DNA from: a bacterium
GTDB taxonomy: Bacteria; Cyanobacteriota; Vampirovibrionia; Gastranaerophilales; Gastranaerophilaceae
Assembly (NCBI GenBank): GCA_017396025.1
Contig: JAFQNF010000047.1
Span: 19,322 to 83,321 of the forward strand
Length of the DNA: 64,000 bases
Direction: 5' to 3'
Of this stretch, positions 18,519-27,053 are shown in pieces; positions within the stretch are counted from its first letter, which is position 1; each line of letters begins with the position of its first letter. The notes below the pieces were generated by a model. That model did not search any database, had not been told where the DNA came from, and saw only the letters and a program-made list of their open reading frames with translations. Both the position numbers and the translations under genes were made by a program.

Positions 18519-19596
18519 ATTTATTCTCTACAATCTTTTTGTATGTTTTTTCAATTTGTTCATAGATTTCTTCAACTGTCATCATCATGCCAGCTGGACG
18601 CCCAAAAAATTCAACAGGTATTGTAGCTGCACCTGCAATACTAGCTTTGATATCTTGCAACATTTGTCCGCAATTTAATTCAATATCTAATATGCCATCA
18701 ACTTTTTGAGCAATATTTGCAACAATTTTTTCTGGGAAAGGATTTAATAAGATTGGTCTTAACAATCCAACTTTTAATCCATTTTCTCTTGCTTTTTTAA
18801 CTGCTGCTTTCGCAATTCTACCGATAGAACCAAATGCTGTTATAACAAGTCTTGCACCTTCAACCTTGTATTCTTCAAATAGATTTTCATTTTCAAGAAT
18901 TTGGTTATATTTTTTGAACATTTTAACAACACGTTTTCTTAAACCTTCTTGTTCTCTTTCAATTGAAGCAATAAATCTAGGTTCTCTTCCGTTTGCACCA
19001 TCTAAAGCCCAATCAGATTGATCAATTTCTGGATATGGATACTCTCCAACAACTGCTGGTTCCATCATTTGACCTAACATGCCATCAGCTAATAAGCAAA
19101 CAGGTGTTCTATATTTTTGTGAAACATAGAAACACTTGTAAGTTAAATCAATACATTCTTGGACGCTAGCAGGTGCATAAGTAACTAATTTGTAGTCACC
19201 ATTTCCGCCACCTTTAGTTGCTTGATAATAATCACCTTGAGATGGATAGATGTAACCTAGACCAGGTCCACCTCTCATAACACTTACTAACACACAAGGA
19301 ATTTCATCACCCGCGATGAAAGATAAACCTTCTTGCATTAAAGCTACTGCACAAGAAGAAGATGAAGTCATTGCTTTTACGCCTGTTGAACCAGCACCTA
19401 AAAGCATATTAATTGCGGCAACTTCTGATTCTGCTGCAACGAATGCTCTTCCTTTTTCTGGCATCTTTTCACTTAAATATTCACCAATTTCGCTTTGAGG
19501 AGTAATTGGATATCCAAAATAACTTTCACATCCTGCTTCAATTGCAGCTTGTGCAATTGCATAATTACCCTTTAATAGTTCTTTTTCTCTTTTCAT
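18499..19596 (-). CDS. 2-oxoacid:ferredoxin oxidoreductase, alpha subunit (VorB/KorA type)
   Basis: Alpha subunit with the pyrimidine-binding transketolase-like domain: GNYAIAQAAIEAGCESYFGYPITPQSE at the N-terminus (residues about 10-35), AAESEVAAINMLLGA, then GGPGLGY. The 365-residue form is typical of the VorB/KorA group found in anaerobes. Start ATG 19596 overlaps the ferredoxin subunit stop by four bases. The complex would supply reduced ferredoxin in anaerobic amino-acid or central metabolism. Confidence 0.92.
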   Translation of the reverse strand: MKREKELLKGNYAIAQAAIEAGCESYFGYPITPQSEIGEYLSEKMPEKGRAFVAAESEVAAINMLLGAGSTGVKAMTSSSSCAVALMQEGLSFIAGDEIPCVLVSVMRGGPGLGYIYPSQGDYYQATKGGGNGDYKLVTYAPASVQECIDLTYKCFYVSQKYRTPVCLLADGMLGQMMEPAVVGEYPYPEIDQSDWALDGANGREPRFIASIEREQEGLRKRVVKMFKKYNQILENENLFEEYKVEGARLVITAFGSIGRIAKAAVKKARENGLKVGLLRPILLNPFPEKIVANIAQKVDGILDIELNCGQMLQDIKASIAGAATIPVEFFGRPAGMMMTVEEIYEQIEKTYKKIVENKYGTACI

Positions 19597-19799
19597 CTAT
19601 ACACCTTCTCAATAGCGATATCTGGGCAAACTCTCGCACATATTGCACAACCTACGCAGTTTGCATTCTCTTTTACGTGTGCAGGATAATAACCAAGAGC
19701 ATTAACCTCTTTATCAGCTTCTAAAACCTTATTAGGACACGCATCAATACATAAATAACAGGCTTTACATTTATCTCTGTTTAAAACTATTCTTCCCAT
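19593..19799 (-). CDS. 2-oxoacid:ferredoxin oxidoreductase, delta subunit (2x4Fe-4S ferredoxin)
   Basis: A 68-residue ferredoxin-like subunit with two CxxCxxCxxxCP clusters (CKACYLCIDACP and CVGCAICARVCP), taking electrons from the catalytic subunits. It is the first gene of the delta-alpha-beta-gamma operon. Its own ATG has only a weak AGAG upstream; the strong Shine-Dalgarno (AGGAG, about 19840) instead serves an eight-codon ORF that stops eight bases before this start. Confidence 0.92.
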   Translation of the reverse strand: MGRIVLNRDKCKACYLCIDACPNKVLEADKEVNALGYYPAHVKENANCVGCAICARVCPDIAIEKVYR

Positions 19800-19806
19800 C
19801 TCTGAA

Positions 19807-19833
19807 CTAGTCCATTTCCGTCGTTCTTTTCAT
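19807..19833 (-). CDS. Eight-codon leader ORF upstream of the oxidoreductase operon
   Basis: ATG at 19833 reads MKRTTEMD then TAG at 19807-19809. It is preceded by TTAGGAGTAAG at good spacing, the best ribosome binding site in the leader, and it stops eight bases before the ferredoxin-subunit ATG in another frame. Translation of the operon may depend on reinitiation after this peptide. That it is translated is inferred from the sequence only. Confidence 0.45.
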   Translation of the reverse strand: MKRTTEMD

Positions 19834-19992
19834 ATCTTACTCCTAATATATTTAATTTGCTACCTTTTAATAATTTAAATATTAAAAAAAGTCATAAAAA
19901 GGACTAAAAGTCTAAACTAGTTGGCTAAATATAAACAACTTTGCCCGTTAAACATCTTTATGCTATGATTTCACTAGAGGGAGATTTTGGTT

Positions 19993-20925
19993 GTGCCGAA
20001 GAAAAAGTGTATTGAAATAGTTTTAGATGTTGAAACAACAGGTTTAGATCACACAAAAGAAAGAATGGTCGAGTTTGCCGCTATTCGTTTGGAAAATGGC
20101 AAAATGAAAGATAGATTTGAAACTTTGATTAATCCAGAACAACATATTAGAAAATCAAGCATTGCTGTTCACGGAATTACAGAAGATGATGTTAAAGATG
20201 CGCCAACAGAAGCTGAAGTTATGCCAATGATTTTGGATTTTATTGGTGATTATCCAATTGTTGCTCATAATGCTATTTTCGATTATTCATTCATTAATGA
20301 AGCAAGTATCCGTCAAACAGGCAAACCAATTACAAATGCAAGAATTGACTCTCAAATGATGTTTAAAGAAGTATACCCAGAGCTTGAATCTTGCGGATTA
20401 GAAAGTTTAATGACAAAGTTTAATGTAGATTTTTCTACTCGTCATAGAGCTATGGCAGATACAGAAGGTTTAGCAAAAGCATATCCAGAACTTAAAAAAC
20501 TTTATGAAAAGAAATATGCTTGGCAAATACAACAATTAGACAATATTGATTATTTATTTGAAAGATATTTAAGAATTCAACAAGCTGTTCAAATTATGCA
20601 ATCAGAAATGCAAGATTTAAAATCAGTTTTCAGATTGTATTTTGAAAAAGGTGGCGAAAGCATACAATCACCAAATGGCGAAACTCTTATTTATCAATCA
20701 AAACAAAGCTACGCTTACGATTTTGTTGAAATAAAAGACACTTTAGAAGAAATTGGAGCACTTCATAAAGCTGTTAAATTAAACAATAATTTTGTAGATA
20801 GACTTATTTCTTCCGGTAGTGTAAGTAAAGAAAACAGAGAAAAGCTTGCAGCCGCAAGACAAATGATGTCAGAGACTAGAAATATTCACATTTTAAAAGG
20901 TGAAAGAAGAGCAGAACACGCGTAA
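19993..20925 (+). CDS. DnaQ/PolC-like DEDDh 3'-5' exonuclease
   Basis: N-terminal exonuclease domain (about residues 5-170) with motif I VLDVETTGLD, motif II NAIFDYSF and motif III HRAMADTEG, the DEDDh set used in DNA proofreading or RNA/DNA trimming. The C-terminal 140 residues are helical and unassigned, so this is not a simple epsilon subunit. GTG 19993 is chosen because GAGGGAGA lies nine bases upstream; TTG 19987 would be too close. It overlaps the next gene by one base. Confidence 0.85.
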   Translation: MPKKKCIEIVLDVETTGLDHTKERMVEFAAIRLENGKMKDRFETLINPEQHIRKSSIAVHGITEDDVKDAPTEAEVMPMILDFIGDYPIVAHNAIFDYSFINEASIRQTGKPITNARIDSQMMFKEVYPELESCGLESLMTKFNVDFSTRHRAMADTEGLAKAYPELKKLYEKKYAWQIQQLDNIDYLFERYLRIQQAVQIMQSEMQDLKSVFRLYFEKGGESIQSPNGETLIYQSKQSYAYDFVEIKDTLEEIGALHKAVKLNNNFVDRLISSGSVSKENREKLAAARQMMSETRNIHILKGERRAEHA

Positions 20926-21488
20926 TGTCAATTGAAAATTACGAAAAATTTCTTCAAGTTGTTGATGAAGATTTAAAAAAAATCTTTGATTATCAAAAGG
21001 AATATTTATGTTGTTCTGAAGGATGTGCCCATTGCTGTAAACGTGGCGATTTTCCGATGAGCGAACTTGAATTTAAATATTTAATGCTCGGATTTGATAA
21101 ACTTTCAGATGAATTAAAAACAAAAATAAAAGCCAATATTGAAATAACAAAAGCAGGAAACAAAGACTCCTACGTTTGTCCTTTTTTAATCGAAGATAAA
21201 TGTAGCGTATACAGTAATCGTCCGATTGTTTGCAGAGCGTTTGGAGTTTTAACAGAAGATTCAAAAGGAAATCCATCATATCCTTTTTGCACAACTTTAG
21301 GGCTTAATTTCGCAAAAATCTTTGATAAAGAAAAACAGCATTTATCATCAGAACTTGTCGCAAAAAATGGATACAAAATTTTTCCTAAAATTTTCAGATT
21401 AAGTAATAAAGTTTTTATGAGTCTACCATTGGCTAAAAAATTAAATTTAAATTTTGGCGACGCTAAAAAAATGGTAGATTTTCTATAG
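20925..21488 (+). CDS. YkgJ-family cysteine-cluster protein
   Basis: A 187-residue protein with the cysteine pattern of the YkgJ zinc/iron-chelating family: CCSEGCAHCC near residue 28, then CPFLIEDKCSVYSNRPIVCRAFG near residues 85-108 (shown in part by its C-x-Y-x-x-RP-x-x-CR core). It probably binds a metal or Fe-S cluster; its substrate is unknown. Start overlaps the exonuclease stop (TAATG), so they are co-translated. Confidence 0.85.
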   Translation: MSIENYEKFLQVVDEDLKKIFDYQKEYLCCSEGCAHCCKRGDFPMSELEFKYLMLGFDKLSDELKTKIKANIEITKAGNKDSYVCPFLIEDKCSVYSNRPIVCRAFGVLTEDSKGNPSYPFCTTLGLNFAKIFDKEKQHLSSELVAKNGYKIFPKIFRLSNKVFMSLPLAKKLNLNFGDAKKMVDFL

Positions 21489-21519
21489 CAGGAACTTGAA
21501 AAACTTTAATTCGTCATAA

Positions 21520-21537
21520 CCTCTAAATAGAGAGGGG
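21520..21537 (+). promoter_or_regulatory. Hairpin that pairs with the sigma-factor ribosome binding site
   Basis: CCTCT (21520-21524), loop AAATAG, AGAGG (21531-21535), running into GG. The 3' arm is the Shine-Dalgarno AGAGGGG of the sigma-factor gene starting at 21547. A five-base-pair stem could modulate translation initiation, for example with temperature. Confidence 0.45.
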
Positions 21538-21546
21538 ATTTATGAT

Positions 21547-22458
21547 ATGAACATTCAATATCTTGATGAATTTTATACAGAAACAGAACAAGATGAAATA
21601 ACAACTTTTAATAACATTGTCTTTAAAGATGATATTTTACAAATGTACCTAAAAGACATTGGAAAAACAAAACTTTTAAAACGAAAAGAAGAACAAAATC
21701 TTGGCAAACAAATTGTTGAAGCAAGTCCACAAGACGCACTAAACGCAAAGAAAAAACTTATTCAATCAAATTTAAGATTAGTGGTAAGCATTGCAAAGAA
21801 ATATACGGGTCAAGGTGTACTTTTTATGGATTTAGTGCAAGAAGGTTCGCTTGGTTTAATCAAAGCAGCCAACAGATTTGACTATTCTAAAGGATTTAAA
21901 TTTTCAACATATGCCACATGGTGGATTAGACAAACAATAGTTCGAGCCATTGCAAATAACTCAAAAGTTATAAGAATTCCTGTGCACATGATAGATAAAA
22001 TCCGTCTTGTTAAAAGAGCAATGTTTGAAATTAACTATTCAACAGGCAAAGAAGCAAGCATAGAGGATATTGCAAACAAACTAAAAATGCCCGAAAAACA
22101 AGTTCAAATCGCATTAAATACAATAAAACTCGAACCAATGAGCTTAGATACACCAATAGCAGAAAATCTTTCACTAGAAGATTACATTTCCGATGAAAAC
22201 TATACATCACCCGAAATAAGCACCCAAAGCGAACTATTAAAATTTCAAATAAATAGAATATTAAAAGAACTAAATCCAAAAGAACGAAAAATAATTACAC
22301 ATCGTTTTGGAATAGATGGCAATAAGCCCAAAACACTTGAAGAATTAGGGAAGGAAATGGGGTTTTCAAAAGAAAGAATAAGACAAATAGAAGGTAATGC
22401 ACTAAAAAAGCTAAGAAGCACAGAACATATAAAACATTTAAAAGATTATTTAAGTTAA
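21547..22458 (+). CDS. RNA polymerase sigma factor, sigma-70 group (RpoD/SigA-like)
   Basis: Directs RNA polymerase to promoters. Regions visible in 303 residues: 1.2 ([15 protein letters not shown]), 2.1-2.4 ([40 protein letters not shown]), region 3 (IPVHMIDKI) and 4.2 ([20 protein letters not shown]). It lacks region 1.1 and any large insert, so it could be a short principal sigma or a group 2 alternative factor. ATG 21547 sits ten bases after AGAGGGG; an ATGATATGA mini-frame at 21542 lies between them. Confidence 0.92.
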   Translation: MNIQYLDEFYTETEQDEITTFNNIVFKDDILQMYLKDIGKTKLLKRKEEQNLGKQIVEASPQDALNAKKKLIQSNLRLVVSIAKKYTGQGVLFMDLVQEGSLGLIKAANRFDYSKGFKFSTYATWWIRQTIVRAIANNSKVIRIPVHMIDKIRLVKRAMFEINYSTGKEASIEDIANKLKMPEKQVQIALNTIKLEPMSLDTPIAENLSLEDYISDENYTSPEISTQSELLKFQINRILKELNPKERKIITHRFGIDGNKPKTLEELGKEMGFSKERIRQIEGNALKKLRSTEHIKHLKDYLS

Positions 22459-22470
22459 TTTTGCTGTTCT

Positions 22471-22518
22471 CCTTTGATGAAAAATATGCTAGAATAGACT
22501 TGAGCGTATCATCAAAGG
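22471..22518 (+). promoter_or_regulatory. 10-bp inverted repeat around a -10 element, with Shine-Dalgarno in the 3' arm
   Basis: CCTTTGATGA (22471-22480) and TCATCAAAGG (22509-22518) are perfect reverse complements. Between them lies TAGAAT (22490-22495), a likely -10. The right arm includes the ribosome binding site AAAGG of the gene at 22529. The same design is seen before murF at 37201-37248. Confidence 0.6.
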
Positions 22519-22528
22519 GATTTTTTTA

Positions 22529-23683
22529 ATGAATATTTTTAGTTTATTACTTGGGAAACAATACAATGTACTAACTTATTTGCCGGAAGCGGTTTTGGTT
22601 ATTGATGAAACCGGAAAAATCCACTACGCAAACAAACGTGCTTTTAGCTTATTTGAAACAAACAAACTTCGTGGAAAAAATATTAATGACTACTTTATTA
22701 CAAACTCTGATAACATAATCAGAAATAGTGACGAAGAAATTAAGCAAATACTAAAAATTGTTTCAGAAGAACAAAATACAAAAATTACAGACGTAAAAGT
22801 TGTTGATGTTTCATCTGGAAAAAAGAAAAGATATATTCTAACAATTATCGATAACACTCAAGATCATTCTCTTTTAGATCAATTGATTACAGAACGCCAA
22901 GAACAAAAAATTCTAAATCATACAAAAAATGTTCTTTTAACAAAAATTTCAAATTATTTACGCTCACCACTACACAGTGTAGTTGGATACTCTCAGGCGA
23001 TGTTAGAGGGATTAAGCGGAGAAATAAATGATAAACAAACAAAATATCTACAAGTTATAAATACAAATTCATCAGAATTATTGGTATTAATTGAAAAATT
23101 AATAGAAATGTCTCAAGTAGAATCAGATTTATACAAGTTTGACCTTAAAAACTTTGACGCAGCTCAACTAATGTCAGTAGTTACAAATGAAGCTGCTGTT
23201 AAAATACAAGGGAAAGATATTGCACTAACAACAAATGTTTCCGAATTAATCAGACAAAATTGTTATTCTGACAAAGATGTTGTTAAAATGGCAATGACAA
23301 ACTTACTAGAACATGCGATTTCATCAATAGAAACAGGCGCAATAAATATTTCACTTTCAAATCCAATTCCAGAATATTTGCTATCAAAGGGATTTGAAGT
23401 TGGCAATGATGTGAATGAAAAATCTTATCTAATGTTTGAAATTACCATGAAAGGTGTTGACCCATCACTTTATAGTAGCAGTGACATTTTTGACCCATAT
23501 GTTCAAGTTGAAAAGAACTCTAAAAAATTCTTACTACAAAGCTTGCTTTTGGGAAGTACAAAAAGATACATCAACAAACTAAAAGGTGAAATTTGGGTTA
23601 ATAATCAATATGCAAATCAAGTTTCATTTGCATTTATTATTCCAATAGAAAAAACATTATTAGAAACAAATCAGGCAGGCTAA
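22529..23683 (+). CDS. PAS-containing histidine-kinase-like protein lacking the phosphorylatable histidine
   Basis: A 384-residue cytoplasmic protein: PAS domain at about residues 12-110 ([14 protein letters not shown]), a HisKA-like dimerisation helix at 130-200, and a degenerate HATPase_c region at 230-375. The H-box reads [16 protein letters not shown], with Asn142 in place of the usual His. The N-box (NLLEHAI) and the glycine-rich ATP lid motifs are also poorly conserved. It is therefore probably a pseudokinase, perhaps a signal-sensing scaffold. It lies between the sigma-factor and an ABC ATPase gene, one base from the latter. Confidence 0.8.
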   Translation: MNIFSLLLGKQYNVLTYLPEAVLVIDETGKIHYANKRAFSLFETNKLRGKNINDYFITNSDNIIRNSDEEIKQILKIVSEEQNTKITDVKVVDVSSGKKKRYILTIIDNTQDHSLLDQLITERQEQKILNHTKNVLLTKISNYLRSPLHSVVGYSQAMLEGLSGEINDKQTKYLQVINTNSSELLVLIEKLIEMSQVESDLYKFDLKNFDAAQLMSVVTNEAAVKIQGKDIALTTNVSELIRQNCYSDKDVVKMAMTNLLEHAISSIETGAINISLSNPIPEYLLSKGFEVGNDVNEKSYLMFEITMKGVDPSLYSSSDIFDPYVQVEKNSKKFLLQSLLLGSTKRYINKLKGEIWVNNQYANQVSFAFIIPIEKTLLETNQAG

Positions 23684-23684
23684 A

Positions 23685-24740
23685 ATGGCGCGTGTTGAAT
23701 TAAAAAACGTTACTAAAGTATATGACAAAAAAGTCATTATAGATAACGTTGATTTAACCATTAATGATAAAGAATTTCTTGTTTTAGTTGGTTCTTCTGG
23801 ATGCGGGAAATCAACAATTTTAAGGATGATAGCTGGGCTTGAAGATATTACAAAGGGCGAAATTTTTATTGATGATAAATGTGTAAATAATATCCACCCA
23901 AAAGATAGAGATATTGCTTTTGTTTTCCAAAATTATGCACTATATCCACATATGAGCGTATACGAGAATATGGCATTTCCTTTAAAAATGCGAAAATTAA
24001 GCAAAAAAGAAATTGATGATAAAGTTAAAGAAGCTGCTGAAATTTTAGATTTAACAGAACTGCTTGATAGAAAACCAAAACAACTTTCTGGCGGACAAAG
24101 ACAAAGAGTTGCACTTGGACGCGCTATTGTAAGAAATCCAAAAGTTTTCTTGATGGATGAACCATTATCAAACTTAGACGCTAAATTAAGAGTTCAAATG
24201 CGTTCAGAAATCAAAAAATTACATCAAAAATTACAAACAACATTTATATACGTAACTCACGACCAAACAGAAGCATTAACAATGGGCGATAGAATTGCTG
24301 TTATTGATAAAGGTGTAATTCAACAAATAGGAACACCATATGAAGTCTACAACAATCCCGCAAACAAATTTGTTGGTGGATTTTTAGGCTCACCTGCAAT
24401 GAACTTTATTGATGCAACTGTTAAAGACAATTCAATTACAATAAATGGCGCAAGCTTTAATTTAAATGAAGAACAACAAAATAAAATAAAAGGAAGAACA
24501 AAAATTACCATTGGGGTACGCCCAGAAAGTTTTAACTCTGTTCAATCAAATTTTGAATTTACTTCAAAAGTAGAAATTTGCGAAATGCTAGGAAATTCTC
24601 AAATTGCATATTTTAAAGCAAATGATTGCAACTGCACTGCATCACTTCCAGCTGATTTTAAAATAGAAAAAGAATTAACTTTAAAAATAAACACAAATAA
24701 TATAATGTTTTTTGATAGTGAGACTACATCTTTATTATAG
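23685..24740 (+). CDS. ABC transporter ATP-binding protein, MalK/UgpC/MsmX type
   Basis: ATPase subunit of a carbohydrate or glycerol-phosphate importer. Walker [11 protein letters not shown]-loop [12 protein letters not shown], signature LSGGQRQR, Walker [13 protein letters not shown] and the switch His in VTHDQTEAL are intact. The C-terminal third is the OB-like regulatory domain of this subgroup. No permease or binding protein gene is nearby, so it may be a shared ATPase, as MsmX is in Bacillus. It overlaps the convergent glycosyltransferase gene by 17 bases. Confidence 0.92.
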   Translation: MARVELKNVTKVYDKKVIIDNVDLTINDKEFLVLVGSSGCGKSTILRMIAGLEDITKGEIFIDDKCVNNIHPKDRDIAFVFQNYALYPHMSVYENMAFPLKMRKLSKKEIDDKVKEAAEILDLTELLDRKPKQLSGGQRQRVALGRAIVRNPKVFLMDEPLSNLDAKLRVQMRSEIKKLHQKLQTTFIYVTHDQTEALTMGDRIAVIDKGVIQQIGTPYEVYNNPANKFVGGFLGSPAMNFIDATVKDNSITINGASFNLNEEQQNKIKGRTKITIGVRPESFNSVQSNFEFTSKVEICEMLGNSQIAYFKANDCNCTASLPADFKIEKELTLKINTNNIMFFDSETTSLL

Positions 24741-25596
24741 TTTTAAATGCTTTTCCAATAATCTGCGGATGTGCAAAAAATCTTGGTAAGTTAGGCAAAC
24801 AACAAATCCACTTATATAGTCCCAATTTTTTTGTACCATAGCATTTTTTATAGCACAATATTTCACTTTCCATTTTATGTGCACGAGAAACAGCTCTATT
24901 TTTAGTAGATTTACCCTCCAAATGTGCAATTTTTGAACTTGGATTAAGCATAATTTTATAACCAGCTTTTTTAATGCGGAATTGAAGTTCAGTTTCTTCA
25001 TCATATAAGAAAAATTCCTCATCAAAAATTCCAACTTCATCAAGCACACATTTTCTCATCATTAAATTTGCGCCAACAATAATGTCAACTTCCTTAAATT
25101 CATCTCTTTCGTTTTCACCTTTATCTTCGTTGATGGCTTTTTCCTTTGGGAAAAATGCACCAAGTTTAAAGGTTTTAACCATCTTAGAAGTAAAAGTTTT
25201 GTAATGACCATAACAGTGAACATGCCTGCCGTTTGCATCATACAGATTCCCGCCACATGCACCTATTTGCGGATTTTCTTCCATATAGTCAAAAAGAATT
25301 TTAATTGCATTATTAATTAACAAAGTATCTGTATTCAATAAGAAAACATATTTTGCATTGGATTGCTTAATTGCCTGATTATTTGCAGCACCAAATCCTT
25401 TATTTTCTTTGTTTTCAATCAAACGAACTTGCGGAAACTCTTTTTTGATCATCTCGCAAGAATTATCTGATGAATTATTATCAACAACCCAAATATCGTA
25501 TGTTAAGCCTTGAGTTTTTTCCATAACAGATTTAAGACATTCTCTTGTCAAAGCCTCTGTATTGTACGAAACAAGGATTATTGATACATCAACCAT
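24724..25596 (-). CDS. Glycosyltransferase family 2 (rhamnosyltransferase-like)
   Basis: Nucleotide-sugar-dependent transferase with a GT-A fold: [17 protein letters not shown] at the N-terminus, [21 protein letters not shown], and the metal-binding LLNTDTLL (DxD-like). Later [20 protein letters not shown] carries the predicted ED catalytic base region. 290 residues, no membrane anchor evident. Probably acts on cell-surface glycans. AAGGAG overlaps the stop of the small gene upstream, so the pair is coupled. Confidence 0.88.
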   Translation of the reverse strand: MVDVSIILVSYNTEALTRECLKSVMEKTQGLTYDIWVVDNNSSDNSCEMIKKEFPQVRLIENKENKGFGAANNQAIKQSNAKYVFLLNTDTLLINNAIKILFDYMEENPQIGACGGNLYDANGRHVHCYGHYKTFTSKMVKTFKLGAFFPKEKAINEDKGENERDEFKEVDIIVGANLMMRKCVLDEVGIFDEEFFLYDEETELQFRIKKAGYKIMLNPSSKIAHLEGKSTKNRAVSRAHKMESEILCYKKCYGTKKLGLYKWICCLPNLPRFFAHPQIIGKAFKTIIKM

Positions 25597-25598
25597 CT

Positions 25599-25775
25599 CT
25601 ACTCCTTAATAATAATTAAGTTATTAGCAATCTTCATTTTACAAGTAGGTAATACAACATCTTGCAGACCATTAGCAATACTAATGATGCTTCTTGCTTT
25701 TAAAGTAACTTCTTCACCTTGATATGTAAATGTATAATCTGTATCTCTATCTGATCTAATTGTAATTTGGCTCAT
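25599..25775 (-). CDS. Small protein (58 aa) of unknown function
   Basis: ATG 25775 follows AAAGGAGG at ideal spacing. The frame reads MSQITIRSDRDTDYTFTYQG and continues to TAG at 25599-25601. It is hydrophilic with alternating beta-like residues and one Cys, and has no signal peptide. It lies between recR (ten bases upstream) and the glycosyltransferase, whose ribosome binding site overlaps its stop, so it is part of the ybaB-recR transcript. No family recognised. Confidence 0.75.
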   Translation of the reverse strand: MSQITIRSDRDTDYTFTYQGEEVTLKARSIISIANGLQDVVLPTCKMKIANNLIIIKE

Positions 25776-25785
25776 AACGCCTCCT

Positions 25786-26385
25786 TTAGTCTATAACTCT
25801 TCTTCCTTCAATTGCTTTTGCTAATGTTATTTCATCTGCATATTCTAAATCTGAACCAACAGGCAAACCAAAAGCAATTCTAGAAACTTTAATATTAAAT
25901 GGTTTTATCAACTTTGTTATGTACAAACTCGTAGCTTCACCCTCAACCGATGGACTTAGCGCAAGAATAACTTCTTTAACATTTTCATCTGCGACCCTAG
26001 TTAAAAGCTCTTTTATTCTAATATCTTCAACACCGATACCATCTAATGGTGACAGTGTTCCTTGCAGAACATGGTACAAACCCTTATACTCACGAGTTTT
26101 TTCAATAGCTATCAAATCCTTTGTTTCCGCAACAACACAAATAACAGAATTATCTCGCCTTGTATCTGTACATATTTCACAAGGGTCAGATGCTGACATA
26201 TTAAAACAAGTACTGCAATAGTGGATGTTTTCTTTTGCATCCACTAATATTTGCGAAAATCTTTGAACTTCTCCCAATGGCATTTTCAAAAGATGAAACG
26301 CCATTCTTTGTGCTGATTTTGGACCAACACCAGGAAACTTTTGAAAAAACTCAATCAGTTGAGCAAGTGGCTTTGTATATTCCAT
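25786..26385 (-). CDS. recR: Recombination protein RecR
   Basis: Acts with RecF/RecO to load RecA at gaps. The 199-residue protein has an N-terminal helix-hairpin-helix ([17 protein letters not shown]), a four-Cys zinc finger ([16 protein letters not shown]), and a Toprim domain ([16 protein letters not shown], later [16 protein letters not shown]). The C-terminus ends in the usual [14 protein letters not shown] block. It follows ybaB by two bases, the classic ybaB-recR pairing. Confidence 0.96.
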   Translation of the reverse strand: MEYTKPLAQLIEFFQKFPGVGPKSAQRMAFHLLKMPLGEVQRFSQILVDAKENIHYCSTCFNMSASDPCEICTDTRRDNSVICVVAETKDLIAIEKTREYKGLYHVLQGTLSPLDGIGVEDIRIKELLTRVADENVKEVILALSPSVEGEATSLYITKLIKPFNIKVSRIAFGLPVGSDLEYADEITLAKAIEGRRVID

Positions 26386-26387
26386 TA

Positions 26388-26723
26388 TTAGAATAATCCT
26401 GGAATGTTGATACCAGCAGGAACAATACCTTTCATTTTATCTTGCATTTTCTTTTGAGCGTCAGCTGTTGCTTGTTTCATAGCAGAAGTAATTAAATCTT
26501 CAAGCATTTCAACTGTTTCATCATCAACAGCACTTGGATTTTCAGCATTAACTGCTTCTTTTGTTAATTTAATTGATTTAAATTTACCATGTCCATCACA
26601 AACGATAGTAACTGAACCATTACCTGCTTGAGCAACAATTTCTGCAGCTGCTAAATCTTTTTGCGCATCTTGTAATCTTTTTTGCACTTGTTGTGCTTGT
26701 TTCATCATATTTGCTAAATTCAT
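26388..26723 (-). CDS. YbaB/EbfC family nucleoid-associated protein
   Basis: Small dimeric DNA-binding protein. The 111-residue chain shows [18 protein letters not shown] at the start, a central [16 protein letters not shown] strand pair, and the helical [19 protein letters not shown] region. ATG 26723 has GGAG eight bases upstream; the longer frame to 26771 has no family match. It is followed directly by recR. Confidence 0.95.
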   Translation of the reverse strand: MNLANMMKQAQQVQKRLQDAQKDLAAAEIVAQAGNGSVTIVCDGHGKFKSIKLTKEAVNAENPSAVDDETVEMLEDLITSAMKQATADAQKKMQDKMKGIVPAGINIPGLF

Positions 26724-26793
26724 GTTTTGAACTCCATATCTCCTAATCTGCTGAAAACTATTATATGACAAGGAGTTCTACTTAGCAAGTTAT

Positions 26794-26958
26794 TTATCTA
26801 TCCATTAACTCAGATAAACGTAGTTCTCTTTTTCGTTTTGGTTTTGAAATTTTTACAGGTTGCTCAACACCGCATTCAAATGCACATAATCCTACTGGCA
26901 ATTTTTCTCCATTTTCAAGCATAAGGATTTCTTTTACAAAATTTACTATTTTTTTCAT
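26794..26958 (-). CDS. Small basic protein (54 aa) of unknown function
   Basis: ATG 26958 has AAGGA at good spacing (AAGGAATAAAATG). The frame starts MKKIVNFVKEILMLENG and ends RLSELMDR before TAA at 26794-26796. It has two Cys (LCAFECG) and a basic central stretch (KPKRKRELR). It is located upstream of ybaB with a gap of about 70 bases. No family recognised; composition and ribosome binding site favour a real gene. Confidence 0.65.
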   Translation of the reverse strand: MKKIVNFVKEILMLENGEKLPVGLCAFECGVEQPVKISKPKRKRELRLSELMDR

Positions 26959-27040
26959 TTTATTCCTTGCCTCTCACATTCATACATTTTATATAACTAC
27001 TTTAGAAGCATTTTAGTTCATTTTTAACCTCTAATTGTGC

Positions 27041-27053
27041 TATATTTGTTTCT
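27041..27053 (+). promoter_or_regulatory. -10 element immediately before an ATG (leaderless start)
   Basis: TATATT at 27041-27046 ends seven bases before ATG 27054, and no Shine-Dalgarno is present, so transcription would begin at or next to the start codon. Confidence 0.4.

Noticed and set aside
24724..24740. 17-base convergent overlap of ABC ATPase and glycosyltransferase genes (same length as at 5556-5572)
   Set aside because: Both pairs are intact genes with normal C-termini; equal overlap length is probably coincidence in a compact genome.
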